This document shows positions 27,121 through 37,570 of a stretch of DNA of 64,000 nucleotides, one piece after another. The notes under the pieces were generated by a model, which saw only the letters and a list, made by a program, of their open reading frames with translations, had not been told where the DNA came from and made no database searches. The translations under genes were made by a program, and so were the position numbers. The first letter of the stretch is position 1. Every line of letters starts with the position of its first letter. This DNA comes from Bacteroidota bacterium (GTDB lineage: Bacteria > Bacteroidota > Bacteroidia > Cytophagales > Cyclobacteriaceae), in assembly GCA_018266435.1 (NCBI GenBank), contig JAFEAL010000005.1:248001-312000 (forward strand), written 5' to 3'.

Positions 27121-28347
27121 ATGCTCTACTACTTATTTACATATCTCAATAAAAATTTTCACATACCCGGTGCGGGATTGTTTCAATACATTTCTTTTCG
27201 TGCCGGTGTGGCGGCCGTGCTTTCGTTGCTCATTATCATTATTTATGGCACTAACCTGATTTCATTTTTAAGAAGAAAGCAAGTAGGAGAAGACATTCGC
27301 GACTTGGGTCTGGAAGGACAACTTCAAAAAAAAGGAACACCTACTATGGGTGGGCTCATAATCATTGCCGCTATTCTGATACCTACATTGTTGATGGCCA
27401 AGCTGGACAACGTGTACGTGATCTTGCTCATTGCCACTACGGTGTGGCTTGGCTTCATCGGGTTTTTGGATGACTACATTAAGGTATTTAAAAAAAATAA
27501 AGAAGGGCTGGCCGGCCGTTTTAAAATTGTAGGCCAGGTAACCATTGGCTTGGTGGTTGGGCTCACACTCTATTTTAATGAAAGTGTTGTTGTACGCGAA
27601 GTTAACCGCGATGTAAAAACAACAGTAGAAGTGATGAACGAAGAAGGGGAGCTGATTTCCAATTACCACGATGTAAAATCAACGAAGACTACTGTTCCGT
27701 TTTACAAAAACAATGAATTTGATTATGGTAAAATTATTCCATGGCTCGGTAGCAATTACACGTGGATTATTTACACACTTGTCGTGATTCTGATTATTAC
27801 GGCAGTATCAAATGGGGCCAACATCACCGATGGCATTGATGGGTTGGCCGCGGGAACATCGGGTATCATTGGGCTTACCCTGGCCATCTTTGCTTACCTC
27901 TCTGGCCGGGTTGATTTTAGTCATTACCTCAACATCATGTACATTCCTCACCTGAGCGAGCTCGTGATTTTTTGCACGGCCTTTGTGGGCGCGTGTCTCG
28001 GGTTCCTCTGGTACAATGCTTACCCCGCGCAAGTGTTTATGGGCGATACCGGAAGTCTTGCCCTGGGTGGCATCATTGCCGTGCTTGCCTTAGCCGTGCG
28101 AAAAGAACTGATGATACCGGTGTTGTGTGGAGTTTTTCTGGTTGAGAATGCATCGGTGGTATTGCAGGTATCGTACTTCAAGTACACAAAGAAAAAATAT
28201 GGCGAAGGAAGACGCATTTTTTTAATGTCGCCTTTGCATCATCATTATCAAAAGAAAAATATACCCGAAGCAAAAATTGTTACGCGCTTTTGGATCATGG
28301 GAATTTTATTGGCAATTGCAGCTTTGGCATTATTGAAAATAAGGTAA
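27121..28347 (+). CDS. mraY: Phospho-N-acetylmuramoyl-pentapeptide-transferase MraY
   Basis: MraY makes lipid I by moving phospho-MurNAc-pentapeptide to undecaprenyl phosphate at the inner membrane. The 408-residue polytopic protein holds the family signatures [15 protein letters not shown] (Mg2+-binding Asp pair), [24 protein letters not shown] and the cytoplasmic PLHHHYQKK. About ten membrane segments are visible. A loop of about 45 charged residues (about 155-205) between helices is longer than in E. coli; such a loop is common in Bacteroidota. It is followed by murD after a 2-nt gap. Confidence 0.97.
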   Translation: MLYYLFTYLNKNFHIPGAGLFQYISFRAGVAAVLSLLIIIIYGTNLISFLRRKQVGEDIRDLGLEGQLQKKGTPTMGGLIIIAAILIPTLLMAKLDNVYVILLIATTVWLGFIGFLDDYIKVFKKNKEGLAGRFKIVGQVTIGLVVGLTLYFNESVVVREVNRDVKTTVEVMNEEGELISNYHDVKSTKTTVPFYKNNEFDYGKIIPWLGSNYTWIIYTLVVILIITAVSNGANITDGIDGLAAGTSGIIGLTLAIFAYLSGRVDFSHYLNIMYIPHLSELVIFCTAFVGACLGFLWYNAYPAQVFMGDTGSLALGGIIAVLALAVRKELMIPVLCGVFLVENASVVLQVSYFKYTKKKYGEGRRIFLMSPLHHHYQKKNIPEAKIVTRFWIMGILLAIAALALLKIR

Positions 28348-28349
28348 AA

Positions 28350-29732
28350 ATGAACGAGCGGATAGTAATATTAGGAGCAGGAGAAAGCGGAACAGGTGCA
28401 GCACTTTTGGCTAAAACCAAAGGCTATGACATTTTTGTTTCTGATCAAGGAGTAATTAAAGAAAAATATAAAAACGAACTACTCTCCAATAAGATTGAAT
28501 TTGAAGAAGGGAAACATTCCGAAGATAAAATACTTTCAGCCCACACAATAATTAAAAGCCCGGGCATTGCAGATAAGTCCGCAATTATTAAAAAAGCAAA
28601 ATCAGCCGCTATCCCCGTAATTGATGAAATTGAATTTGCATTTCAGTTTTTGAAAGGGAAAATAATCGCCATTACCGGAACAAACGGGAAAACCACCACC
28701 ACACTGCTCACCTACCATCTGCTGTGCGAAGCCGGTATAAATGTGGCGTTGGCAGGCAATGTGGGAGAAAGTCTGGCAAAGAAAGTGGCCCACGGGCAAC
28801 ATGACTGGTATGTGGTTGAAGTCAGCAGTTTTCAGTTAGACGGAACCAAAACATTTAGACCAGACATTGGTATTTTACTCAACATCACCCCCGATCATTT
28901 GGATCGCTACGAATACCAGATGCAAAACTATATCGATTCAAAATTTAAGTTGGTACAAAAGATGTTGCCTGCCGATCAATTCATCTATTATTCAGATGAC
29001 CAGGTAATAGCAAAAGAAGTGGCAAACCGAAAAATCATACCTGCTACGCTGGCTATTTCATTAAAAAATGATTCAGCCAGTGCTTATTATGATGGACGAG
29101 AAATGCAGTTCAGCATTGGGAAGAATAAATTTTCAGTAGCTCAGCAAGACACCACACTTAAAGGCCCGCACAACCTGATCAACACCATGTGTGCCGTAAC
29201 GGCTGCCAGTCTGGCGGGAGCATCTTTTGATCAAGTCAGGATTGCACTGAAGACATTTAAAAATGCTCCACACCGGTTGGAGTCGGTTGGTGTAATTAAC
29301 GGAGTAGAGTTTGTCAATGATTCCAAGGCTACTAATGTAGACTCGGTTGTGTATGCATTGGGAAGTTACAATGGCCCGCTGGTATGGATTGCCGGTGGAA
29401 TTGATAAAGGAAATGACTACAAGATGATTGAAGAGGCAGTGAAAAAAAAGGTACGCACGTTGATCTGCCTGGGAAAAGACAATTCAAAACTCCACCAGGC
29501 ATTTGATGATGTGGTAAAAGAAATTTATGAAACACAAAGTGTGAAAGAACTGGTGAGAATGGCTTTACAGTCGGCAAAAAAGGGAGACGTAGTTTTGCTT
29601 TCACCCGCTTGTGCCAGTTTTGATTTGTTTAAAAACTATGAAGACCGGGGAAATCAATTTAGGGAAGCCGTTGTGGAATTGGTGAGGGAGTTTGAGTCTA
29701 AGGGTATTAAGAATTCAGAATACAGAGCATAG
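28350..29732 (+). CDS. murD: UDP-N-acetylmuramoylalanine-D-glutamate ligase MurD
   Basis: MurD adds D-Glu to UDP-MurNAc-L-Ala. The protein has 460 residues from the ATG at 28350; a longer frame start at 28290 lies inside mraY and is rejected. Signatures are VILGAGESGTG at the N-terminus, the ATP loop ITGTNGKTTTT (about 107-117), the NITPDHLDRY segment and the C-terminal VNDSKATNVDS. The last residues (KNSEYRA) are encoded by the left arm of the inverted repeat of element B, so the natural C-terminus may have been changed by its insertion. Confidence 0.95.
   Translation: MNERIVILGAGESGTGAALLAKTKGYDIFVSDQGVIKEKYKNELLSNKIEFEEGKHSEDKILSAHTIIKSPGIADKSAIIKKAKSAAIPVIDEIEFAFQFLKGKIIAITGTNGKTTTTLLTYHLLCEAGINVALAGNVGESLAKKVAHGQHDWYVVEVSSFQLDGTKTFRPDIGILLNITPDHLDRYEYQMQNYIDSKFKLVQKMLPADQFIYYSDDQVIAKEVANRKIIPATLAISLKNDSASAYYDGREMQFSIGKNKFSVAQQDTTLKGPHNLINTMCAVTAASLAGASFDQVRIALKTFKNAPHRLESVGVINGVEFVNDSKATNVDSVVYALGSYNGPLVWIAGGIDKGNDYKMIEEAVKKKVRTLICLGKDNSKLHQAFDDVVKEIYETQSVKELVRMALQSAKKGDVVLLSPACASFDLFKNYEDRGNQFREAVVELVREFESKGIKNSEYRA
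29707..29722 (+). repeat. Left inverted repeat of the S23-like element B
   Basis: TTAAGAATTCAGAATA matches the reverse complement of 30008-30023 at 15 of 16 positions. It lies within the last codons of murD. Confidence 0.6.
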
Positions 29733-29735
29733 AGT

Positions 29736-29999
29736 ATGGAGAGAAGAGAATCAGCTCAATCGTTTAGCAACTTGATTGTTAGTCATAAGACTTACCAATT
29801 AGTATTTGGTGTTCATAAAATGACAAAGTGCTTCCCCAATCAAGAGCTGTATGAGCCTACTTCACAAGTAAATCGTGTAGAAGGTTTTAAGAAGCAGGGA
29901 ATGAAGGATAAACTAAAACACTTCAACTACTCGAAACAATTAATGACTGGTACTATTGAGGGGAGAAGGATTTTTGGAGGTACACATAAAAGCATTTAA
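29736..29999 (+). pseudogene. Decayed four-helix-bundle (S23/23S rRNA-IVS-like) gene B
   Basis: The open 87-codon frame reads SFSNLIVSHKTYQLVFGV, FPNQELYEPTSQ and EGFKKQGMKDKLKHFN, which follow the four-helix-bundle family pattern (LIVWQKAHQLV, FPKEELYGLTSQ, EGFKKxGxxDKLRFxN). The invariant Trp is Ser, YGLTSQ is YEPTSQ, and the core RRAAVSIPANI is deleted between TSQVN and VEGF. The C-terminal two helices are missing. It sits between inverted repeats 29707-29722 and 30008-30023, in the murD-ftsW gap. A functional product is unlikely. Confidence 0.65.
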
Positions 30000-30007
30000 T
30001 AAATGAA

Positions 30008-30023
30008 TATTCTGAATTCCTAA
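30008..30023 (+). repeat. Right inverted repeat of the S23-like element B
   Basis: TATTCTGAATTCCTAA is the partner of 29707-29722; 12 bp are perfect and the outer 4 bp have one mismatch. The whole element is 317 bp and ends 9 nt before the ftsW ATG. Confidence 0.6.
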
Positions 30024-30032
30024 AAAGAGAAT

Positions 30033-31211
30033 ATGAGACTAAGTAAAATAAAGCAATGGCTTGACGACAACCTGCAGGGCGACCGCGTGATTTGGGCGGT
30101 TGTGTTTATGCTTTCGTTGATCAGCATATTGGTAGTGTATAGCTCGGTTGGTTCTCTGGCGTTTAGAAAAACCACATCGGCCGAGTGGTATTTGCTTAAG
30201 CACACGTCCATGATTTTTCTTGGCTTGGCTGCCATGTGGGTTGCCCACAAAATTGATTACCGGTACTACTCCAAGCTTTCCCGTTTTGCCTTGTGGCTGA
30301 GTGTTCCGTTACTGCTTTATACGCTTAAGTTTGGGGTGAGCATTAACGATGCATCGCGGTGGATCAAGGTTCCTATTTTCGGATCATTCCAACCGTCTGA
30401 CTTTGCTAGCCTGGCCCTGATCATAAACCTGGCCAGTATGCTTTCCAAAAAGCAACAGAATATCGAAGACATCAAAGAAACACTCATCCCCATGTTGTTA
30501 TGGTGTGGAGCGATTTGCGGGTTGATCGCGCTGACCAATCTTTCAAGTGCTGTGTTGTTGTTTGCCACGTGCATGCTGGTAATGTTCATTGGCCGGGTGC
30601 CGATTAAGTATTTGGCAATGCTGGTATTGGTTGGGTTATTGGCCGGAGCCGTAGCGTTGAAGTTTGGTGTACGCGGGGAAACGGCCAAGCACCGGGTGAT
30701 GAGTTTTATCAATGGTACAGAACTTCCCTTTCAGGCCAAGCAAGGAAGAATAGCTGTAGCCACAGGCGGAATAATTGGCAAAGGACCGGGCAACAGCGAG
30801 CAGCGCAACATTCTGCCCGAACCATTTTCAGATTTTATCTATGCTATTGTAATTGAAGAATATGGATTAATCGGTGGCATTACGGTGCTGATTCTTTACT
30901 TAGTCCTTTTGCACCGGGGAATGAAAGCCGCGTATAACAGCGAACGAGCTTTCGGAGGACTGCTTTCAGCGGGGCTCAGTTTCGATTTAGTTTGTCAGGC
31001 CATGGTGAACATGGGTGTGGTAGTAGGGTTAGGACCGATCACGGGTCAACCCTTACCCCTGGTAAGTATGGGGGGTACAGCTATGATTTTTACAGGAATA
31101 TCAATAGGAATTATTTTGAGTGTAAGCCGTGGTGAGCAAGAAGAAAACTGGGGGCAGGAAACCTCAGCTCATGAAGCAGATAATAAAAACGTACAAGCAA
31201 AAGCAGCATAA
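30033..31211 (+). CDS. ftsW: Septal peptidoglycan glycosyltransferase FtsW
   Basis: FtsW is the SEDS-family polymerase that builds septal glycan strands from lipid II together with FtsI. The 392-residue protein has about ten transmembrane segments, with family motifs FQPSDFASLALIINLA, a variant of the usual QPSE-F-K element, and near the end GLGPITGQPLPLVSMGGTAM. The stop is followed after 48 nt by murG. The C-terminal tail is hydrophilic (EENWGQETSAHEADNK). RodA is a paralogue, but dcw context supports FtsW. Confidence 0.94.
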   Translation: MRLSKIKQWLDDNLQGDRVIWAVVFMLSLISILVVYSSVGSLAFRKTTSAEWYLLKHTSMIFLGLAAMWVAHKIDYRYYSKLSRFALWLSVPLLLYTLKFGVSINDASRWIKVPIFGSFQPSDFASLALIINLASMLSKKQQNIEDIKETLIPMLLWCGAICGLIALTNLSSAVLLFATCMLVMFIGRVPIKYLAMLVLVGLLAGAVALKFGVRGETAKHRVMSFINGTELPFQAKQGRIAVATGGIIGKGPGNSEQRNILPEPFSDFIYAIVIEEYGLIGGITVLILYLVLLHRGMKAAYNSERAFGGLLSAGLSFDLVCQAMVNMGVVVGLGPITGQPLPLVSMGGTAMIFTGISIGIILSVSRGEQEENWGQETSAHEADNKNVQAKAA

Positions 31212-31259
31212 TGATATACCAAATTGAGAATTTGAAAGCTGGCATCAGACTACAATAAG

Positions 31260-32372
31260 TTGAATATAAAACAACCATATCGCCTAATCATTAGCGGAGG
31301 AGGAACCGGAGGACACATCTTCCCGGCTGTTTCCATCGCCAATAAATTTAAAGAGCGCCACCCCAATGCCGAGATTCTTTTTGTTGGGGCAAAAGGAAGA
31401 ATGGAAATGGTGCGTGTGCCCGAAGCCGGTTATGCAATCATTGGCTTGTGGATCAGTGGGCTTCAACGCAAGCTCACACTTTCAAATTTACTGTTCCCAT
31501 TCAAACTAATCAGCAGCTATTGGAAAGCCAATTCAATTATAAAAAGATTTAAACCCAATGTGGTAATTGGTACGGGCGGATATGCCAGCGGACCCATCAT
31601 GCTCGCAGCTACCCGAAGAAAGATACCGTCACTCATTCAAGAACAAAATTCATATGCCGGATTAACCAACAAACAGTTGGCGGGTAAAGTGCAGCGCGTG
31701 TGTGTGGCCTATGCCGGAATGGAAAAATATTTTCCGAAAGAGACATTGTTACTTACCGGAAACCCCGTGCGCAAAGATTTGCTAGACATCAACTCCAAAA
31801 GAGAGCGTGCACTGGCCTACTTTGCTTTTAACTCAGACGAGCGAACATTGCTGGTGCTGGGTGGTAGTCTGGGAGCGCGAACGATTAACGAAAGCATGCT
31901 GAGTAACATCGACAAACTCATTGATACTCCCGTGCAAGTGATCTGGCAAACAGGCAAACATTATTTTGAACAAATCAAAGCGCAGACCAATGGCAAAGTC
32001 TTGCGAAAGATTCGCATCCATGATTTTATTCAACACATGGACATGGCCTATGCAGCGGCCGATGTGGTAATCTCCCGCTCAGGTGCTTTGGCAATCTCAG
32101 AATTATGCCTGGCAAAAAAGCCAAGTATTCTCGTGCCTTCACCCAACGTAGCCGAAGACCACCAAACAAAAAATGCCATGGCATTGGTACACGAGAATGC
32201 CGCACTACTAGTGAGCGATGCCCAGGCCAATGACGAGTTAGTACCCACAGCTTTGAAACTTTTGTTTGACGAACAAAAATGCAATGAACTCAGTAAAAAT
32301 ATTTCGGCTTTGGCCAAACCCAATGCCACCGAAGAAATTGTAGATGAAATTGAAAAACTAATTACCGGATGA
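31260..32372 (+). CDS. murG: UDP-GlcNAc:lipid I N-acetylglucosaminyltransferase MurG
   Basis: MurG adds GlcNAc to lipid I to make lipid II on the inner face of the membrane. The 370-residue GT-B protein has the N-terminal GGGTGGHIFPA loop (residues about 13-23), GTGGYASGP (about 101-109) and the C-terminal SRSGALAISEL donor site. Translation starts at the GTG at 31260. The stop overlaps the murC ATG by 4 nt. Confidence 0.97.
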   Translation: MNIKQPYRLIISGGGTGGHIFPAVSIANKFKERHPNAEILFVGAKGRMEMVRVPEAGYAIIGLWISGLQRKLTLSNLLFPFKLISSYWKANSIIKRFKPNVVIGTGGYASGPIMLAATRRKIPSLIQEQNSYAGLTNKQLAGKVQRVCVAYAGMEKYFPKETLLLTGNPVRKDLLDINSKRERALAYFAFNSDERTLLVLGGSLGARTINESMLSNIDKLIDTPVQVIWQTGKHYFEQIKAQTNGKVLRKIRIHDFIQHMDMAYAAADVVISRSGALAISELCLAKKPSILVPSPNVAEDHQTKNAMALVHENAALLVSDAQANDELVPTALKLLFDEQKCNELSKNISALAKPNATEEIVDEIEKLITG

Positions 32373-33748
32373 ATTTAAAAGACTACAACAATATTTACTT
32401 CCTTGGCATTGGCGGCATCGGCATGAGCGCACTGGCACGTTGGTTTAAACATACCGGACTACGGGTAGCCGGATATGACCGCACGGCTACTCCGCTTACG
32501 CAAGACCTGGCGGAAGAAGGCATGGAAATTCATTTTGAAGATAAAGTAGAATTTATTCCCGGGTACCTTGCCAAAGAAAACACACTCGTAGTTTACACCC
32601 CGGCTATTCCAAAGGATCATAAAGAATACCATTATTTAAAAGAGCAAGGATTTACCATAGTCAAACGCTCAGAAGTGCTGGGCATGCTTACTAAAAATTA
32701 TAAAACCGTAGCCGTGGCTGGTACCCACGGAAAGACTACCACCTCATCGCTCATTGCTCATATAATAAAGAGCGCACGAAAAGACATGGTCGCTTTTCTC
32801 GGAGGCATCACTTCAAATTATGAATCCAACCTGGTGATGAATGGAAAAGTAAATGAGCACACCATTATGGTGGCTGAAGCCGATGAATTTGACCGCTCAT
32901 TTTTGAGACTCTTTCCTGAAATGGCCGTAGTTACTTCTGCCGATGCCGACCACTTAGATATTTACGGAGACCACCTGCAAATGCTTTCGGCTTACAAAGA
33001 GTTTATCCATCAAGTAAACAAAGGCGGATACTTGGTCATTCATGAATCGATAGCTGTGCTTGCCAATGAAAAAAAGCAAATAACGATAGAAACTTACGGC
33101 ACCACCCGGGGACAATTTTTTGCCAGCAACATTAAAACACAACATGGGTTTTTTGAATTTGATCTCAACGGCCCCGGCCTGAAGATCGAGAATATCCAGC
33201 TTGGTGTCCCCGGTTTTCATAACATGGAAAATGCCATAGCAGCCAGTATGATTGCCATGAAACTGGGTATTGAAGACAGTGTGATCAAACAAGCCCTTGC
33301 CTCATTTAATGGCGTGAAACGCAGGTTTGAGTTTATCATCCGCAGCGAAAAAAATATTTTCATCGATGACTATGCCCATCATCCCACAGAAATAGAAGCT
33401 TTTTTAAAATCGTTGAAATCCATGTATCCCGAAAAGAAAATTACCGTGGTGTTTCAGCCTCATCTGTTTACACGCACCCGTGACTTTGCCGAAGGATTTT
33501 CAAAAAGCCTGAGCCTGGCCGATGAGTTGTTGTTGCTGGATATTTATCCGGCACGTGAACAGCCAATCCCCGGGATAACGAGCGATATGCTTTTTAAAGA
33601 CATTACCAGCCCGGTCAAGATTCGCTGCACAAAAAAGGATGTGATTCAAAAACTGGACGCCTTGAATATTGAAGTGCTGGCTACTGTAGGGGCAGGAGAC
33701 ATTGATACCCTGGTGAAACCAATCAAAGAAATGCTGAAAAGAAAATGA
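32369..33748 (+). CDS. murC: UDP-N-acetylmuramate-L-alanine ligase MurC
   Basis: MurC adds the first L-Ala to UDP-MurNAc. The 459-residue protein starts with the nucleotide-fold GIGGIGMSALARW, then the ATP loop VAGTHGKTTTSSLI (about 115-128), EADEFDRSFL, and the C-terminal IDDYAHHPTEI. It overlaps murG and ftsQ by 4 nt each, so murG-murC-ftsQ are tightly coupled. No murF or ddl lies in this cluster; their absence is usual in Bacteroidota. Confidence 0.97.
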   Translation: MNLKDYNNIYFLGIGGIGMSALARWFKHTGLRVAGYDRTATPLTQDLAEEGMEIHFEDKVEFIPGYLAKENTLVVYTPAIPKDHKEYHYLKEQGFTIVKRSEVLGMLTKNYKTVAVAGTHGKTTTSSLIAHIIKSARKDMVAFLGGITSNYESNLVMNGKVNEHTIMVAEADEFDRSFLRLFPEMAVVTSADADHLDIYGDHLQMLSAYKEFIHQVNKGGYLVIHESIAVLANEKKQITIETYGTTRGQFFASNIKTQHGFFEFDLNGPGLKIENIQLGVPGFHNMENAIAASMIAMKLGIEDSVIKQALASFNGVKRRFEFIIRSEKNIFIDDYAHHPTEIEAFLKSLKSMYPEKKITVVFQPHLFTRTRDFAEGFSKSLSLADELLLLDIYPAREQPIPGITSDMLFKDITSPVKIRCTKKDVIQKLDALNIEVLATVGAGDIDTLVKPIKEMLKRK

Positions 33749-34509
33749 CGTGGAAACTGAACATACGCAGAGAAGCAACGGTGGTCGCATCACTGATTGG
33801 ACTCATGTTTTTGATTTCGTTTGCCGAACGAAAACAAGAAGCCATAGTATGCAACGATATTATTATTGAACTGGATAACCTCAACGAAAATCATTTCCTG
33901 GACGAAGCCGATGTGCTCAAGTTAGTAGAAAACTCAGGTATCCCGGTTAAAGGAAATAATATTCAACGCATTAACCTGAAAGAGATTGAACAAAAATTAA
34001 TGACCGACAAACACATAGCCGAGGCACAGTTATTCACCGACTTAAAAGGATACTTGACTGTAAAAGTCACTTTGCGCAGGCCTATTGCCCGCCTGGTTCA
34101 ACAAGATGCTCCCGATGCATACATTGCAGAAGACGGTACCATAATGCCCATGAGCGAAAAATATACGTCACGCGTGTTGCTGTTAAGTGGAGCGTATGTT
34201 AAGCATTTGCTCGAAAGCCGGGATTTATCAACGACCGATGATGGAAAACAAATTCTCGAGATGATTGAATTTGTCAATACCGACAAATTTTGGAAAGCTC
34301 AGGTAGCCCAAATGGACATTAACAGTACCGGAAGGATTACAATTTACCCGCAAGTAACCGGACAGAAAGTAGAGTTTGGAAAAGTCGAAGACATAGAAAC
34401 CAAATTTGAAAAACTGATGATTTTTTACAAACGTATTTTACCCCAGCGCGGCTGGACAAAATATGAACGAGTGAATTTGGAATACGAAGGACAAGTAATA
34501 GCTGAATAA
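33745..34509 (+). CDS. ftsQ: Cell-division protein FtsQ/DivIB
   Basis: The 254-residue bitopic protein has one N-terminal membrane segment (about 13-28) and a periplasmic region with a POTRA-like start (about 40-105, including LKEIEQKLMTDKHIAEAQLF) and a beta-domain. FtsQ bridges early and late divisome proteins through FtsB/FtsL. The sequence is divergent from E. coli FtsQ, but topology and its place between murC and ftsA are diagnostic. It starts within the murC stop. Confidence 0.9.
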   Translation: MTWKLNIRREATVVASLIGLMFLISFAERKQEAIVCNDIIIELDNLNENHFLDEADVLKLVENSGIPVKGNNIQRINLKEIEQKLMTDKHIAEAQLFTDLKGYLTVKVTLRRPIARLVQQDAPDAYIAEDGTIMPMSEKYTSRVLLLSGAYVKHLLESRDLSTTDDGKQILEMIEFVNTDKFWKAQVAQMDINSTGRITIYPQVTGQKVEFGKVEDIETKFEKLMIFYKRILPQRGWTKYERVNLEYEGQVIAE

Positions 34510-34577
34510 CAATAAATGGAAATACATCATTTTTTTAACAACAATAAACTGAACAACCAACCACTAACTTAAATAAT

Positions 34578-35885
34578 ATGGAAAATGAAAAAATAGTAGT
34601 CGGCCTTGATATTGGTACCACAAAAATTTGTGCCATTGTAGGTCGTAAAAATGAATTTGGAAAATTGGAAGTGCTGGGCATGGGCAAGGCCGAGAGTGAG
34701 GGAGTGATCAAAGGCATTGTCGCCAACATTGAGAAAACAGTCTTTGCCATTAACAAAGCCATTAAAGAAGCCAGCGACATGAGCGGCATTGATATTGGTG
34801 TAGTGAATGTGGGCATAGCCGGTCAGCACATCCGCAGCAGCATTCATCACGGCAGCATCACGCGCACATCTAATGACGAAGAGGTGAGCATTGAAGATGT
34901 TAACCGCCTGACAGAAGACATGTACCGTATCGTGATTCCGCCCGGCAGCGAGATCATTCACGTAATGCCACAAGATTACATTGTTGATTATGAAGAAGGA
35001 ATTAAAGACCCCGTAGGCATGAGCGGTGTGAAACTGGAAGCTGATTTTCACATCATCACCGCACAAACCAGCGCGATCAACAACATCAACAAGTGTGTGA
35101 GAAGAACAGGTTTGGAAATTGAGGATTTGATTCTTGAGCCGCTCAGTTCCAGCCTGGCTGTGTTGAGCGAAGAAGAAAAAGAAGCAGGGGTATGCCTGAT
35201 TGATATTGGAGGTGGTACGACCGACATAGCTGTTTTTCATGACAGCATCATCCGCCACACCGCAGTGATTCCATTCGGTGGAAATATCTTGACAGCCGAT
35301 ATTCAAGACGGATTGAAGGTAATGGTTAAGCAAGCCGAACAATTGAAGACGCGCTTCGGAAAAGCCATTGCTGAAGAAGCAAGCCAGAATGAAATTGTTT
35401 CAATTCCAGGAATTAGAAACCGCACCGCCAAAGAAATTTCTGTGAAGGCGTTGAGCAGCATCATTCAAGCACGTATGGAAGAGATTATTGAAATGGTACA
35501 CACAGAAATTATCAATTCAGGTTATGAGAGTAAGCTGGCAGGCGGAATTGTGATTACGGGTGGTGGTGCACAGTTGGCTTGCTTAAAACAATTAGTGGAA
35601 TATATGACCGGCATGGATGTGCGCATCGGTTACCCTAATGAACACCTGGGCAAGAGCAAACTGGAAACCGTGAAGAGCCCGATGTATGCTACAGCCGTAG
35701 GCTTGGTATTGGCCGGTTTCCGCTCACTGGATGAACGAGAAGAGCGCTACCGCGAAAAAATGGCAGAAACAAAACCAAATGTGAAAACAAAAAAACCTAA
35801 TCCTACTTCCGATTTCTTTGCCAGCATTTTGCAGAAGACGAAGGGATTGCTAATCGATGACCTGAGTGATAAAAATGAGTACTGA
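34578..35885 (+). CDS. ftsA: Cell-division actin-like protein FtsA
   Basis: FtsA is an actin-family ATPase that tethers FtsZ to the membrane. The 435-residue protein begins VVGLDIGTTKICAIVG (phosphate-1 motif) and has VCLIDIGGGTTDIAVF (phosphate-2, about 205-220) and IVITGGGAQLACL (adenosine motif). The C-terminal region ends in a short amphipathic stretch (SDFFASILQKTKGLLID...) that would bind the membrane. It is followed after 67 nt by ftsZ. Confidence 0.96.
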   Translation: MENEKIVVGLDIGTTKICAIVGRKNEFGKLEVLGMGKAESEGVIKGIVANIEKTVFAINKAIKEASDMSGIDIGVVNVGIAGQHIRSSIHHGSITRTSNDEEVSIEDVNRLTEDMYRIVIPPGSEIIHVMPQDYIVDYEEGIKDPVGMSGVKLEADFHIITAQTSAINNINKCVRRTGLEIEDLILEPLSSSLAVLSEEEKEAGVCLIDIGGGTTDIAVFHDSIIRHTAVIPFGGNILTADIQDGLKVMVKQAEQLKTRFGKAIAEEASQNEIVSIPGIRNRTAKEISVKALSSIIQARMEEIIEMVHTEIINSGYESKLAGGIVITGGGAQLACLKQLVEYMTGMDVRIGYPNEHLGKSKLETVKSPMYATAVGLVLAGFRSLDEREERYREKMAETKPNVKTKKPNPTSDFFASILQKTKGLLIDDLSDKNEY

Positions 35886-35952
35886 CACTTTACCTATAAA
35901 TTTTTAAACGAACACAAACAATTTTTTAAACAACCGCTAAATACATAAAATC

Positions 35953-37569
35953 ATGTTTGAAACAGGATCATACAAATTTGATCTGCCAAAGCACCACAAG
36001 TCCATTATTAAAGTAGTGGGCATTGGGGGCGGAGGCAGCAACGCGGTGAACCACATGTACAAGCTGGGCATCAAGGATGTTGAGTTTGTAGTGGCCAACA
36101 CCGACCTGCAGGCACTGAATAGTAGCCCCGTGCCGCACAAACTTCAACTTGGAGCCACACTCACCGAAGGTTTAGGATGTGGCGCAAACCCCGAAGTAGG
36201 CCGAGCAGCCGCACAAGAAAGCAAAGATCAGATACGCGAAATGCTGACCGGCACAAAAATGATTTTTGTAACGGCCGGTATGGGCGGTGGCACCGGCACT
36301 GGCGCTGCACCCGTAATCGCTAAGATTGCCAAAGACATGGATATCCTCACAGTGGGAATTGTAACGGTGCCGTTCGGGTTTGAGGGTAAGAAAAAACTTA
36401 CTCATGCCGAGTTAGGAATTGAAGCCATGCGCGCAAGTTGTGATACAGTGCTTGTCATTCTAAATGATAAGCTTCGCGAAATCTATGGCAACCTCGCCAT
36501 CGGTCAGGCTTTTGGTGAAGCTGACAACGTGCTGACCACTGCAGCAAAAGGAATAGCCGAGATCATTACACTGGCAGGCTACGTCAATGTTGACTTTCAG
36601 GATGTGCGTACCGTCATGCTCAATGCCGGTGCGGCCGTAATGGGTTCTGCCGAAACCCGTGGCGACAACCGGGCAGTCAAAGCCGCGCAGCAAGCATTGG
36701 CATCGCCTTTACTTGATAGCCGCGATATCATGGGAGCAAAGAAAATTTTATTGTCAATCATATCGGGCGAAGAAGCAGAACTGCAAATGGATGAGTTGAC
36801 AACCATCACCGAATACATCCAACAACAGGCAGGTGATGAAGCAGAAGTAATTTTTGGCCATGGCGTAGACAGCACACTGGCCGACCGTATTCGTGTAACG
36901 GTTATTGCAACGGGATTTTTCAGCGAAGGGAAAATGTCAAAAAAGATCACTGATAAAAAAGTGCATGAATTAGACCGCTCGCAGATTCCGTTATTTGAAT
37001 CAACCGATAACTCAGTAAACCAACGAGTGGTTGAAATCGAGTTGAAAACAAAAGACGATGACGACCGCCCCACTCTCAGCGATAAAGATAATTCAACCGT
37101 AGAAAAACCGGTCATCCAAAAGCCAACGGATAAACCCGTGCTAAATAAGCCCGAAGAACAAGTTGAGCAGCCGAAGGAAGAACGCACTTATGTTTTTCAA
37201 AACCCCTCAGCGAAAGATGATGAGGGCGATGAAAGCCTCTTTGCCGAAGACGAAGAATTTAAAGTAGGCAACGAGGTAGCGGCTGACCAGGTAATCAATG
37301 ACGAAGGCTTGATGGAAGTGCGCAAAACCAAAGAACGGCTGGAGCAACAAGCCAAAGAACGCAGAGAAAAACTGAAAGCCAATAAAAAACATGAAATGAC
37401 CAAAGAAGAATTTAATGAAAAATGGGCATTGCCGGCTTATTTGCGCAGAGGTATGAAGGTAGACGGTAACCTGCCACACTCCTCCGAACCTTTTATCTCA
37501 CGCTACAACTTAAATGATGACAATAATTTATTGGGCAACAATAAGTTTTTACATGACAATGTGGATTGA
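35953..37569 (+). CDS. ftsZ: Cell-division tubulin-like GTPase FtsZ
   Basis: FtsZ polymerises into the division ring. The 538-residue protein has [13 protein letters not shown], the tubulin signature [14 protein letters not shown] (about residues 113-126) and the T7 loop [12 protein letters not shown] (about 213-224). A long acidic linker (about 355-475) follows, then the conserved [12 protein letters not shown] peptide that binds FtsA. A 36-residue tail ends [10 protein letters not shown], characteristic of Bacteroidota FtsZ. It is the last dcw gene and is followed by an inverted repeat and then a strong terminator. Confidence 0.98.
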   Translation: MFETGSYKFDLPKHHKSIIKVVGIGGGGSNAVNHMYKLGIKDVEFVVANTDLQALNSSPVPHKLQLGATLTEGLGCGANPEVGRAAAQESKDQIREMLTGTKMIFVTAGMGGGTGTGAAPVIAKIAKDMDILTVGIVTVPFGFEGKKKLTHAELGIEAMRASCDTVLVILNDKLREIYGNLAIGQAFGEADNVLTTAAKGIAEIITLAGYVNVDFQDVRTVMLNAGAAVMGSAETRGDNRAVKAAQQALASPLLDSRDIMGAKKILLSIISGEEAELQMDELTTITEYIQQQAGDEAEVIFGHGVDSTLADRIRVTVIATGFFSEGKMSKKITDKKVHELDRSQIPLFESTDNSVNQRVVEIELKTKDDDDRPTLSDKDNSTVEKPVIQKPTDKPVLNKPEEQVEQPKEERTYVFQNPSAKDDEGDESLFAEDEEFKVGNEVAADQVINDEGLMEVRKTKERLEQQAKERREKLKANKKHEMTKEEFNEKWALPAYLRRGMKVDGNLPHSSEPFISRYNLNDDNNLLGNNKFLHDNVD

Positions 37570-37570
37570 A

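Noticed and set aside
28290-28349. Upstream extension of murD
   Set aside because: Lies inside mraY in another frame; the ATG at 28350 begins with the conserved MurD N-terminus.
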